From contig DFGU01000066.1 in the NCBI GenBank assembly GCA_002371785.1, positions 1,341 to 21,712 on the forward strand: a stretch of 20,372 bases of DNA. Direction: 5' to 3'. The translations under genes and the position numbers were made by a program. The DNA comes from Bacteroidales bacterium UBA3742 (GTDB lineage Bacteria; Bacteroidota; Bacteroidia; Bacteroidales; Paludibacteraceae). The notes under the pieces are model-generated. The model was not told the origin of the DNA and made no database searches. It was given only the letters and a program-made list of their open reading frames with translations. Shown piece after piece: positions 7,319 through 15,048 of the stretch; position 1 is the stretch's first letter; the number at the start of each line of letters is the position of its first letter.

Positions 7319-9955
7319 TTAGTCGATCAGAATAAAGGCGGCCCAATAGTCGGGTTCTTCGTATTTCTGACGGACGGCTTGTTGCGCGCGCTGGAAGGCT
7401 TGGCGTACGGGTAGTCCGGAGGCGATATGATAGCGATAGAACTCCGTCATGAGCAGTTGGGTAGCCTGGTCGTTGACGTCCCAGAGGGACAGGATGACGG
7501 TTTGCGTTCCGGCCATCTTGAGTCCGCGTTGCAGTCCGAGTACACCATCCGAAGAGACGACACCCTGTGCGGTGCGGCATGCAGAGAGCACGGCCAGGCG
7601 ACACCGGCTCAGGTCCATGAGCGAGAGCTCTTCTGCCGTGAGGATACCGTCGGCTTGCAGGCCAGTCTCGCCTCGAGCCTCTCCACCACCGGACAGGATC
7701 AGCCCGCAATAGCGCAAGGGGGCATGCAGGTCTTGCTGTCGCTCCTGGGGAACGGTGTTGGCAAAACCGTGGGTAGCCACATGCAGCAGGTTGCAGGGCG
7801 TGCCGCTGAGTTGAGCGAATGCCGCTTCTGTTCCTTTATCACCCGTGAACAACTTGGGACGCCGCAGGGTCTTAGCGATGGTCTTGACTTCGGCAACGGA
7901 TGCCTGCAGATAGCGCCATTGGCAGCTATCGGCGTAGCGCAGTCCGCCGAAGAGCACGGCTTGTTGTCCGTCAGCCGGATGTTGCCGTATGGCGAGCTGA
8001 CGCGTAGAGGACAGCCGGACGAGCGAGAGCCGGTCGCATAGGGGCTGGTCTTGCTGATCGGGTAGGTACTCGATGGCGGTGTTGTAGAGGCTGCCGGAGG
8101 GTGCGAAATAGATGGTATCTACCGTGCCTACGGCTTCCAGAACGGGTGCCCAGACCAGTTGGTAGGCATCGGGAGAGGTATAGATGTCGCGCGCAGGGAG
8201 CGCATCCCATTGGCGCTGGTCGAAGAGCGGTACGAGGCGCACATGTTCCCACTCAGGCTTCATCACATAGGCGACCGTCATTAGGGAGTCTTTGCGGTAG
8301 CGGAACGTAGCAAACTCGATAGCGGCCGTGCGGGGGGATAGCGCATGGTGGATATCGCGGTGGTTGATGTCGAGGAAATGGAGGTAGTCGCCCAGTTGTC
8401 GGCTCTCGGCCACCAGCGACTGCTCGATCATCTCGGCTTGGAGTTTGAGCACGCGGATGGAGTCGGGGGGTAGTTGCTCTTGGGCGATGAGACGCTTGAG
8501 TCGGGTAAGCTGCTCCAGTTGCTGACGGAGTTGTGGTGCGTCCTCTAAGACGCGTTGCATCTCCACTTCGGATTGCAGGAGCAAGCTCTTGCTGAGCAAC
8601 TGGACATCGTAGAGCGCGTCGGTGTATTCCGACTGCTGTTCACGCATGCGGAGCAGGAACGGCTGCATGTCGTTTACGTATTGCTGCAGTTTGGTCCAAT
8701 AGCTCTCGCGCTCTTGCGCTGTCATATAAGAGAAGGTGCGTCGGATGTTGCTTGCAACAGCTTGCTGCATGCGAAGCAGGTTCTGCTTGGCAGCATCGAC
8801 GTGTTCGGAAAACGCCTCCATGTTTGCCAGTAGCTCGTAGGTCTCTGCCAGTCGGTAGCTATCGTCGTCGTAGAGCTCTTGCGCCATGTTGACGGCTTGC
8901 TGTGCCGCCGCAGTAGCGGCCGGGTAGTCGCCACGGTGGAACTGGGAGATAGCCATGAAGTAGTTGCACTGTACGGCTCTGACGGATGCCGGTGATGCAG
9001 GCAAATGCTTCAGGGCTTCTTGATAAGCAGCTACCGACTCGTCGTAGCGCTTGAGGTAGATATAGCACGTCCCCAGATGCTGGTACATTTCGGCTACGGT
9101 GGCATGGTCCACAGGATTCTCGGCCAGCAGTTCGGCGATGAATGCCTGGCTTTCCTGGGCCGATTTCTCGTTTTGCCCTTCTGCGGCCATCTTGACGATG
9201 GCGGCTTTGCGCCTTATACGCGTGAGTATGGGGTCGTTGGTTTTTTCCGTTTCGTTGCGGTACTCCTCTTCCACTTCGGCGAATAGCCGATCCCAGAATG
9301 CTGCTTTCTCCTCGTTGAACAGTTGGAATCGGTAGAGGTTTGCCAGTGCACGTGCTACGGCCAGCATGCGCTTGTAGCCGTTGGGCGTGTTGAGGTCGTG
9401 GTAACGGGAGAACGCCTCCTCATACGATTCTACGGCGGCATCGTATTGCTCCTTGGCTTGGCATATCTCGCCATAGGTGTAAGCTATATCGGCCAGGTGC
9501 TTGAGCGAGTCGGGGCTATGCAATTTCTCATTGTATGAGAAGGCCAGCACGACGGACTCCTCGGCCTTCTGCAGTTGGCGGAGCATGAGATAGGCTTCGG
9601 CCAGGGAGACATGTTCGCCGATGAAGAGATTCAGTTTACGTCCCTTCAGGGCATAGTCGATGGCCTGTGTGGAATGGGTGACGGCTTCCTCAGCGCGGTT
9701 GTTGGCTCGGCAATCCAAGGCCTGGAACGAATAGCACTGCGCCAAGGTGGAATAGGCGCGACGTTGCCATGCGGGGTTCTGCTCGGTAAGGCGGATGACG
9801 TCTTGCAGCTGGTCAATTGCTTCGGCATATCGACGCTGCTGAAGCAGTTCGTACGACTGACGGACGCGATCCAGAAACTCTTGCTCTGAGAGCGATTGCG
9901 CACTGACTATCAGGGCTGATAGCAGTGCGCAAAGAATAACAAAATATCGTTTCAT
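7319..9955 (-). CDS. Exported TPR protein with C-terminal CHAT peptidase domain
   Basis: An 878-residue protein. It has a signal peptide (MKRYFVILCALLSALIVSAQ), then about 400 residues of tetratricopeptide-like helical repeats (for example the segment YLKRYDESVAAYQEALKHLP), a helical linker to about residue 540, and a CHAT domain (caspase-HetF-associated-with-TPR) from about 560 to the end. The predicted catalytic His is in LLHVATHGF (His729) and the Cys in LAVLSACRTAQG (Cys793), both intact. The typical CHAT ending (GLQRGLKMAGTQTVI, SLWDVND, then a helix) is complete. It starts 17 bp after the serine protease gene stops, so the two are co-transcribed. CHAT proteins are cysteine peptidases related to caspases and separase. 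Most known systems, such as the Craspase of type III-E CRISPR, are cytoplasmic; this one is predicted to be exported. Substrate unknown. Confidence 0.9.
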   Translation of the reverse strand: MKRYFVILCALLSALIVSAQSLSEQEFLDRVRQSYELLQQRRYAEAIDQLQDVIRLTEQNPAWQRRAYSTLAQCYSFQALDCRANNRAEEAVTHSTQAIDYALKGRKLNLFIGEHVSLAEAYLMLRQLQKAEESVVLAFSYNEKLHSPDSLKHLADIAYTYGEICQAKEQYDAAVESYEEAFSRYHDLNTPNGYKRMLAVARALANLYRFQLFNEEKAAFWDRLFAEVEEEYRNETEKTNDPILTRIRRKAAIVKMAAEGQNEKSAQESQAFIAELLAENPVDHATVAEMYQHLGTCYIYLKRYDESVAAYQEALKHLPASPASVRAVQCNYFMAISQFHRGDYPAATAAAQQAVNMAQELYDDDSYRLAETYELLANMEAFSEHVDAAKQNLLRMQQAVASNIRRTFSYMTAQERESYWTKLQQYVNDMQPFLLRMREQQSEYTDALYDVQLLSKSLLLQSEVEMQRVLEDAPQLRQQLEQLTRLKRLIAQEQLPPDSIRVLKLQAEMIEQSLVAESRQLGDYLHFLDINHRDIHHALSPRTAAIEFATFRYRKDSLMTVAYVMKPEWEHVRLVPLFDQRQWDALPARDIYTSPDAYQLVWAPVLEAVGTVDTIYFAPSGSLYNTAIEYLPDQQDQPLCDRLSLVRLSSTRQLAIRQHPADGQQAVLFGGLRYADSCQWRYLQASVAEVKTIAKTLRRPKLFTGDKGTEAAFAQLSGTPCNLLHVATHGFANTVPQERQQDLHAPLRYCGLILSGGGEARGETGLQADGILTAEELSLMDLSRCRLAVLSACRTAQGVVSSDGVLGLQRGLKMAGTQTVILSLWDVNDQATQLLMTEFYRYHIASGLPVRQAFQRAQQAVRQKYEEPDYWAAFILID

Positions 9956-9972
9956 ACTCGGTTGGGTTGGTA

Positions 9973-11379
9973 CTACATCTTATAGTGGAAGTGGCCCTCC
10001 TGATCGGCGAAGAAGTAGGCATCTCCTGCTATCTTGATGCGATAGACATCAAAGTCGGCCTCGCTGAGCCGCTGACGCAGCTCAGACGGTATCTCGCCGA
10101 AGAACTTATAGCCCTTCTCGTAGCATGCTACCATACCGTCCTCCGTGACGCATGCAGCCCATAGCATGCCGTATTCAGCAGCTCCCTCTTTGAGCCAAGC
10201 GGTGATTCGTGCATCGGAGGATGCGTAGTGCTCGGTGGTGATGACGATCCAGTCACCGGAGTCGTTGAAGGTGACGGATGTGACTTCCTCGTTGCGCGCG
10301 TTGTAGTCGCGTATCTTGTCTTCCAGCGACTGCGGAATGCCTGACCAGCGGAAGCCGTTGTTACCGTACAGTACGATCCAGTTGCCTTTCTCGGTGAGCT
10401 GAACGTCGGTGATGTATTTGTTGTCTTTGTTCAGTTCGGTGAGCGCTTCCGACAGCAGCGAGGGAAGTCCGAATCCGGCCCATCCGTTGCGTCCGTGGAT
10501 AGCCAGGTCACCGTTGGTCTTGGTGATCGCTACGTTGCGGCATTCGCCCCAATTAGTAATCTGTTCGCGTATGTAGGCACGTGATCCGCTACCGGTAGAG
10601 CTGAAGCCGGAGCCGGATTGCGGCGTGGCCTGAGGCGAGGGAGTGGTCTGGGGTGAAGGCGTGGTGTTGGACGTGAACGGGTTGCGCCAATAGCCGGTAG
10701 AACACTCGATATAGCACACCAGATCTTTCACGCGTTTCACCTTCTCAGGCAAGCTGAGCGAACGCAACTCGTTGTCAGTCGGCAGGATCTCCGTGGAACC
10801 CAAGGTACGCCGTACGAGAGCCTCCAGGTAGGATGTCTTGACGGCATAGTTGGCGTTCTCGGCACGCGTATGCATGGCGCACACGATACCCACTACATTG
10901 CCTTGGTCGTCAAACATCGGGCCACCGCTGTTACCCGGCTGGATAGGAGCGGATATCTGATAGAGCGACTGATCGCCTTGGTAGCCGGAGTGGGATGAGA
11001 TGATACCCGTCGTGAGCTTGATCTCATCACCCATGGTGTCGGTGAGCGGGTAGCCCAGTACGAATACCGACTCGCCTACGTCGGCCAGCGAGGTCTTGAC
11101 GGCATAGGGCAGTTTGCCAAAGCCCGGGAAGGACTGTGAAGTGATATGGATGAGGGCCAGGTCGTGCTCCTTATCCACAGCTACCACCTCGGCGTCGTAC
11201 TCAAAGAGGCGGCCTCCGCGTTGAAACTTACATACGATGCTGTTGGCATCCTCTACCACGTGGTTGTTGGTGACCACATAGCCGCTGTTGAGGGCCCATC
11301 CGGTACCCGTCCAGTCGTCTGCCATCGCGCAGATGCTCAAACTCAAAAAGGCAATGAGAATAAAAAGGTACTTCTTCAT
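9973..11379 (-). CDS. Exported trypsin-like serine protease with C-terminal beta-rich repeats
   Basis: A 468-residue protein. A signal peptide (residues 1-20) leads into a trypsin-like S1C (DegP/HtrA-type) protease domain with an intact triad: His40 in TNNHVVE, Asp73 in EHDLALI, Ser151 in PGNSGGP. There is no PDZ domain. Instead a low-complexity linker (about 239-265, PSPQ repeats then Gly/Ser) joins about four to five repeats of some 43 residues (about 278-468). Each has the plan: strand, T-x-x-G-x-W-I strand, aromatic Gly strand, then G-I-P-x-x-L helix. The repeats suggest a propeller-like or solenoid binding module (inference). It is the first gene of the block running down to the CHAT gene, with its own Bacteroidetes-type promoter, divergent from the DUF349 gene. 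The signal peptide indicates a periplasmic or exported protein. Confidence 0.88.
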   Translation of the reverse strand: MKKYLFILIAFLSLSICAMADDWTGTGWALNSGYVVTNNHVVEDANSIVCKFQRGGRLFEYDAEVVAVDKEHDLALIHITSQSFPGFGKLPYAVKTSLADVGESVFVLGYPLTDTMGDEIKLTTGIISSHSGYQGDQSLYQISAPIQPGNSGGPMFDDQGNVVGIVCAMHTRAENANYAVKTSYLEALVRRTLGSTEILPTDNELRSLSLPEKVKRVKDLVCYIECSTGYWRNPFTSNTTPSPQTTPSPQATPQSGSGFSSTGSGSRAYIREQITNWGECRNVAITKTNGDLAIHGRNGWAGFGLPSLLSEALTELNKDNKYITDVQLTEKGNWIVLYGNNGFRWSGIPQSLEDKIRDYNARNEEVTSVTFNDSGDWIVITTEHYASSDARITAWLKEGAAEYGMLWAACVTEDGMVACYEKGYKFFGEIPSELRQRLSEADFDVYRIKIAGDAYFFADQEGHFHYKM

Positions 11380-11398
11380 AACATATCGATTTTGGGTA

Positions 11399-11430
11399 CA
11401 AAATTACACATTTTAATCGAAAATCGAAAA
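11399..11430 (-). promoter_or_regulatory. Promoter of the serine protease / CHAT operon
   Basis: On the minus strand, TAATTTTG (11406-11399) is a perfect -7 element 19 nt before the ATG at 11379. The -33 position holds only a T-rich stretch (TTTT, 11430-11427), so this half is weak. Confidence 0.6.
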
Positions 11431-11445
11431 TTAAAATGGAAAATT
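11419..11445. repeat. Degenerate 7-bp periodic A-rich repeat
   Basis: Units GAAAATC, GAAAATT, AAAATG (one base short) and GAAAATT lie in the divergent intergenic region. The same GAAAATT unit recurs, on the other strand, between porU and porV. Confidence 0.6.
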
Positions 11446-11497
11446 CATCGGAATTAGACAAAAAAAGGCCGTTTTTTTGCATTTTCGCGCGTGCGGA

Positions 11498-11529
11498 CTT
11501 GCGTATATGAAAAAAAAGTTGTAAATTTG
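11498..11529 (+). promoter_or_regulatory. Promoter of the DUF349-ftsE operon
   Basis: CTTG (11498-11501), a 20-nt spacer and TAAATTTG (11522-11529) fit the Bacteroidetes consensus with one mismatch in the upstream box. The ATG at 11559 follows by 29 nt, giving a short AT-rich leader. Confidence 0.65.
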
Positions 11530-11558
11530 CACGATTTTTATTTAACGCGTTACTAATT

Positions 11559-13025
11559 ATGGCAAACGAAAAGCAACAACTTATCGACGAGCTTAAGGCT
11601 CTGCTCGAGCAAGACGGCACTGCCCAGAAGGAGCAGGTGGAGCAATTGAAGAATCAGTTTTATCGTCAGTATCACCAGGAGCTGGAAGCTCTTCGCCAGG
11701 AAGCCCTACAGGCTGCCGAAGGCGATGAAGCATCCATGGAGACCTGGCAGCCTCCTGTGGATGAGCAGGAGCAAGAGTTCAGAGAGTTGTTGGCTCAGTA
11801 TAAGAAGCAGCGCGCAGAGGCAGCTGCTCGTCAGGAGGCTGAAATGCAGGCCAATCTGGAGCGTAAGCAGGACATCCTCAAAGAGATGAAGCAGTTGGCC
11901 GAGGCCGAGTGTGCCGACGTGATGGACAACCTCAAGCGCATGCGCGAGTTGCAAGCTGAATGGAAGACCATCGGCCAGGTACCGGCGCCCAAGGTGCAGG
12001 AGATGTGGAAGCAGTATCAGCAGTACCAGGAGCAGTTCTACGACCTGGTGAAGATCAATATCGAATTGCGTGACCTGGACTTCAAGAAGAACCTGGAGAT
12101 GAAGACCCTGCTGTGTGAGGCCGCAGAGAAACTGCAGGAGAACGAGTCGGTGATCGAGGCCAGCCGTGCGCTGCAACAGTTGCACGACGAGTGGGCTGAG
12201 ATAGGTCCTGTAGCGCGTGAACTGCGTGAAGACCTCTGGAACCGCTTCAAGGCCGCTTCGTCGATTATCAATAAGAAGCACCAGGCCTATTTCGACGAAC
12301 TGCATCAGAAGGAGCAGGAGAACCTGGAGAAGAAGCAAGCTATCATCGACCAGCTGAAGGCGCTGGAGTATGCGGATATCAAGCAGAACAAGATCTGGGA
12401 CGAACTGACTGAGAAAGTGCAGGCCCTGCAGAACGAGTGGCGCACCATCGGTTTTGCACCCAAGAAGCAGAACCAAGCCATCTATGAGGAGTATCGCGCG
12501 CTGTGCGATGCTTTCTTCCAGGCTAAGACAGCCTACTATAAGGGCTTGCGCGACGAACTGACGCAGAACCTGAAGCGCAAACGCGCGCTCATCGAACAGG
12601 CTGAGGCGCTGAAGGACAGTCAGGACTGGCGCGAGACTGGCGACAAGCTGATGGAGCTGCAGCGCGAGTGGAAGCAGATTGGTCCGGTAGCACGTAAGTA
12701 CTCCGACGAACTGTGGAAGAAATTCAACGAGACCTGCGACGCCTTCTTCAACGCACGTCGTGAGGCTCAGAAAGAGTCGCGCGAGGAGAGTCGTAAGAAT
12801 CGCGTAGAGCGTGCGGTGAAAGCCGCTGCCGGTCAGGGTGCCGAGGGACTGAAGCGTATGCACGATCGTCTGCAGCAGGAGATCAAGACGGCCGAGAACA
12901 ATATCCTCTTCTTCACGGCTAAGTCGAAGACTGCCAACAAGTTGGTGGACGATATGCAGAAGAAAATTGATGCGCTCAAGAAGCAATTAGCAGACATTGA
13001 GCAGAAAATGGAGGCTGAGGACTAA
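11559..13025 (+). CDS. DUF349 repeat protein
   Basis: A 488-residue soluble, highly charged helical protein. It carries four DUF349 repeats marked by the signature E-W-x-x-I-G (residues 134-139 EWKTIG, 211-216 EWAEIG, 293-298 EWRTIG, 370-375 EWKQIG), about 80 residues apart. Each is followed by a helix with W/Y-x-x-F-type residues. The N-terminal 100 residues and the last 50 are Glu/Gln/Lys-rich coiled coil. There is no signal peptide or membrane segment, so it is cytoplasmic. The family has no firmly established biochemical role that I can state for Bacteroidetes. Its TAA overlaps the ATG of the FtsE-like gene (TAATG), so the two are very likely translated together, which hints at a role near the FtsE complex. 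Family call is sure; function is not. Confidence 0.9.
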   Translation: MANEKQQLIDELKALLEQDGTAQKEQVEQLKNQFYRQYHQELEALRQEALQAAEGDEASMETWQPPVDEQEQEFRELLAQYKKQRAEAAARQEAEMQANLERKQDILKEMKQLAEAECADVMDNLKRMRELQAEWKTIGQVPAPKVQEMWKQYQQYQEQFYDLVKINIELRDLDFKKNLEMKTLLCEAAEKLQENESVIEASRALQQLHDEWAEIGPVARELREDLWNRFKAASSIINKKHQAYFDELHQKEQENLEKKQAIIDQLKALEYADIKQNKIWDELTEKVQALQNEWRTIGFAPKKQNQAIYEEYRALCDAFFQAKTAYYKGLRDELTQNLKRKRALIEQAEALKDSQDWRETGDKLMELQREWKQIGPVARKYSDELWKKFNETCDAFFNARREAQKESREESRKNRVERAVKAAAGQGAEGLKRMHDRLQQEIKTAENNILFFTAKSKTANKLVDDMQKKIDALKKQLADIEQKMEAED

Positions 13026-13687
13026 TGGCTGCACTGATAGAATATAGAGATGTCGAGATCTGCCAGCAGGAACTACTGGTGCTGCGTGACGTCAACGTGA
13101 CGGTGCATAGCGGCGAACTGGTGTATCTGCTTGGTAAGATCGGCTCGGGTAAGTCGAGTTGGCTGAAAACGCTCTACGGGGCGCTGCCGATAGAGAAGGG
13201 TAGTGCCACGGTACTGGGCTATGACATGCGCGATATCAGTCGCCGTAAGTTGCCCTATCTGCGCCGCAGAATGGGTATCGTGTTCCAGGACTATAAGTTA
13301 CTGACGGATCGTTCGGTAGAAGACAACCTGCTCTTTGTGCTGAAGGCCACCGGCTGGAAGGACAAGCGACTGATGCACGACCATATTCAGGAAGTGCTCC
13401 AGCAGGTAGGCATGGCCGACAAGGCATACAAGAAGCCCCATCAACTGTCGGGTGGCGAGCAGCAACGTGTGGTCATCGCGCGTGCGCTACTGAACTCGCC
13501 GGAAATGATCCTGGCCGATGAGCCTACGGGTAACTTGGATCAGGAGACCGGCAACGACATCATGGCCCTGCTGGTAGATATCTGCAAGGCCGGAATAGCC
13601 GTTATCATCTCGACCCACAACATGCTATGGCCCGAACGTTATCCGGGTCGCGTGCTGGAGTTTAGAGATGAACAGATATTTGAATAA
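13025..13687 (+). CDS. ftsE: FtsE-like ABC transporter ATP-binding protein
   Basis: A 220-residue ABC ATPase with a complete motif set: Walker A GKIGSGKSS (37-45), Q-loop FQD (87-89), signature LSGGEQQ (141-147), Walker B MILADE (161-166), D-loop LD, and H-loop His198 in STHN. The overall length and the sequence around Walker A and the Q-loop (MGIVFQDYKLLTDRSVEDN) match FtsE of Bacteroidetes. FtsE with the membrane protein FtsX controls cell-wall hydrolase activation at the division site. No ftsX is visible beside it; the partner here is the upstream DUF349 gene, joined by a one-base stop/start overlap. An alternative is another small MacB/LolD-type ATPase. FtsE is favoured but not proven. 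Confidence 0.78.
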   Translation: MAALIEYRDVEICQQELLVLRDVNVTVHSGELVYLLGKIGSGKSSWLKTLYGALPIEKGSATVLGYDMRDISRRKLPYLRRRMGIVFQDYKLLTDRSVEDNLLFVLKATGWKDKRLMHDHIQEVLQQVGMADKAYKKPHQLSGGEQQRVVIARALLNSPEMILADEPTGNLDQETGNDIMALLVDICKAGIAVIISTHNMLWPERYPGRVLEFRDEQIFE

Positions 13688-13696
13688 ACTGTTTCG

Positions 13697-13716
13697 CTTA
13701 GCGATTGAACGCTAAG
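13697..13716. other. Small hairpin at the ftsE/sufE convergent junction
   Basis: CTTAGCG (13697-13703) pairs perfectly with CGCTAAG (13710-13716) around a 6-nt loop and spans the sufE stop codon. There is no clear T-run on either side, so it is a weak terminator candidate at best. Confidence 0.4.
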
Positions 13717-14105
13717 GCATAGAGCTTCATCTGCTGCAGCATAGCGGCTACGCCGTTGGAGCGGGTAGGTGAGAGGTGCTCACGCAGTTGTATATCGTCG
13801 ATGAAGTATAGATCTGCATCGACGATTTCTTTTGGTGTATGGCCGCTGAGCACATGCAGCAACATGCCCACCACACCCTTTACGAGCAGTGCGTCCGAGT
13901 CGGCCCGGTAATAGACCTTGCCATCCCGCAGTTCGGCCGTGAACCACACCTGCGACTGACACCCGTCAATCAGGTTTTGCTGGGTGCGTATCTCCGGGCA
14001 GGGTTTCAGGTCCTTGCCGTAGTCAATGATCATTTGGTAGCGATCTACCCATTCCAGTTCGCTAAATTCCTCGATCAGTTCGTCTTGTAGTTGGTTGATG
14101 GTCAT
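13698..14105 (-). CDS. sufE: SufE-type sulfur-acceptor protein
   Basis: A 135-residue cytoplasmic protein of the SufE family, which takes persulfide sulfur from the cysteine desulfurase SufS and passes it to the Fe-S assembly scaffold. The active Cys is in LIDGCQSQVW (Cys49), close to the position in E. coli SufE, and the LSGHTPKEI motif near residues 86-94 is also typical. It starts 5 bp after the aroK stop, so it is the last gene of the long minus-strand string. No sufS or sufBCD is in the window. Length and motif make the call secure; a related CsdE-type role is the only realistic alternative. Confidence 0.92.
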   Translation of the reverse strand: MTINQLQDELIEEFSELEWVDRYQMIIDYGKDLKPCPEIRTQQNLIDGCQSQVWFTAELRDGKVYYRADSDALLVKGVVGMLLHVLSGHTPKEIVDADLYFIDDIQLREHLSPTRSNGVAAMLQQMKLYALAFNR

Positions 14106-14110
14106 GGGAC

Positions 14111-14653
14111 TTAATGATTGTTTTTAATCCATTGATAGATCTCTTCGGCGATGCGCTGGTCCGACTCCTCATCGCATTGCTGTACGTCCAGTACGTGATT
14201 TGCACGGCTGTATATCGGGTCGCGTTCGGCCAGTTGCGGGGCAATGAATCGGAGCAGCTCCTCCTGCGTACGGCCTTGCAGCACGGGGCGTGTGCTGAGG
14301 TCCGTCAGGCTGAGCCGACGAGCCAGATGCTCCGGCGACCAACGCAGATAGATACTGGTGCCGAGTTCCAGGAGGCAGTCCATGTTGTCTTCCCAGCAGG
14401 GATAGCCGCCTCCGGTAGCATAGATGACGTGCTCGTAGGGCAGTTCGGCCAGATCTTCTACCACGTATTTCTCTTTTTTTCGAAACTCTTCCAGCCCGAA
14501 CTCACGGATATAATCGGCTGTGGTATAGCCGTGTATCTGGTAGAAAGCATCGTCCAGGTCCACGAAGTGCCAGCCGAGTTTGTCGGCCAGAATACGTCCG
14601 GCAGTGGTCTTACCGGCACCCATATAGCCAATGAGATAGATAGGCAGCTCCAT
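14111..14653 (-). CDS. aroK: Shikimate kinase
   Basis: A 180-residue cytoplasmic enzyme that phosphorylates shikimate with ATP, in aromatic amino-acid biosynthesis. Walker A is GYMGAGKTT (9-17). Shikimate-binding Asp residues are in FVDLDD (about 30-35), the Gly-rich loop ATGGG is at 79-83, and the lid Arg lies in TRPVL (about 122). The start ATG overlaps the stop of the upstream exported-protein gene (TAATG), so start and coupling agree. sufE follows after 5 bp. No other shikimate-pathway gene is nearby, so the linkage looks transcriptional rather than metabolic. Confidence 0.95.
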   Translation of the reverse strand: MELPIYLIGYMGAGKTTAGRILADKLGWHFVDLDDAFYQIHGYTTADYIREFGLEEFRKKEKYVVEDLAELPYEHVIYATGGGYPCWEDNMDCLLELGTSIYLRWSPEHLARRLSLTDLSTRPVLQGRTQEELLRFIAPQLAERDPIYSRANHVLDVQQCDEESDQRIAEEIYQWIKNNH

Positions 14654-15048
14654 TATTGCTTCAGCATTTGCCGCTCTTCTTCATCGAGATACATCGCGGT
14701 ATTGTCGGTCCAATAGACCTGTCCGTCGCGATACGCGGCCTCCAGAAAGATGCCGCTCTCGGTGGGCCATAGTTGGCGGAGCTCTTCCCACTCCTTATTA
14801 TATACGCGCACGCACGAGGAGCAGATGGGTGCGCAAGCCGTCTGGATGACTACGATAGTGTCCTGGGCCATATGGATATCATAATAGCAACTGTCGGCCA
14901 TGCGGATACGTACATGGTCGTCAGTCTCCTCCATGATCTCGGGGGAGCCGCCTAGGTTCTGGACAAAGGACATCAATTGCTTGACAGGATCTGCCCAAGC
15001 CATGCTCGCTATGAGCAGCAGGAATATGGGAAACAACATTTTTTTCAT
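14653..15048 (-). CDS. Small exported protein with a Cys-x3-Cys-x2-Cys motif (possibly DUF3256-like)
   Basis: A 131-residue protein. The start ATG at 15048 is chosen because it begins a clear signal peptide (MKKMLFPIFLLLIASMAWA, then Asp20) and overlaps the ispF stop by 4 nt (ATGA). A longer upstream frame to 15219 merely shadows ispF. The mature part of about 110 residues has Cys54 and a cluster Cys72, Cys76, Cys79 (CAPICSSC), then Trp/Tyr-rich strands (EWEELRQLWP; VYWTDNTAMY). It resembles Bacteroidetes DUF3256-type proteins in general style, but I cannot confirm that. The Cys cluster could form disulfides or bind a metal. It lies between ispF and aroK in the T9SS-containing string. The function is unknown. 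Confidence 0.75.
   Translation of the reverse strand: MKKMLFPIFLLLIASMAWADPVKQLMSFVQNLGGSPEIMEETDDHVRIRMADSCYYDIHMAQDTIVVIQTACAPICSSCVRVYNKEWEELRQLWPTESGIFLEAAYRDGQVYWTDNTAMYLDEEERQMLKQ

Noticed and set aside
5570..11379. Classical anti-phage or cell-death system
   Set aside because: Signal peptides on all four proteins and the lack of a nucleotide-sensing or NLR-type ATPase argue against a cytoplasmic immune system. Kept only as an envelope protease hypothesis.
11460..11478. A7-GGCCG-T7 as a terminator or hairpin
   Set aside because: Only A-T pairs with a 5-nt loop, weak, and located upstream of both divergent genes where no transcript needs ending.
11706..12986. Leu-rich minus-strand frame of 426 codons opposite the DUF349 gene
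   Set aside because: The Leu richness comes from reversed CAG/GAG (Gln/Glu) codons of the coiled-coil gene. DUF349 motifs prove the plus strand.
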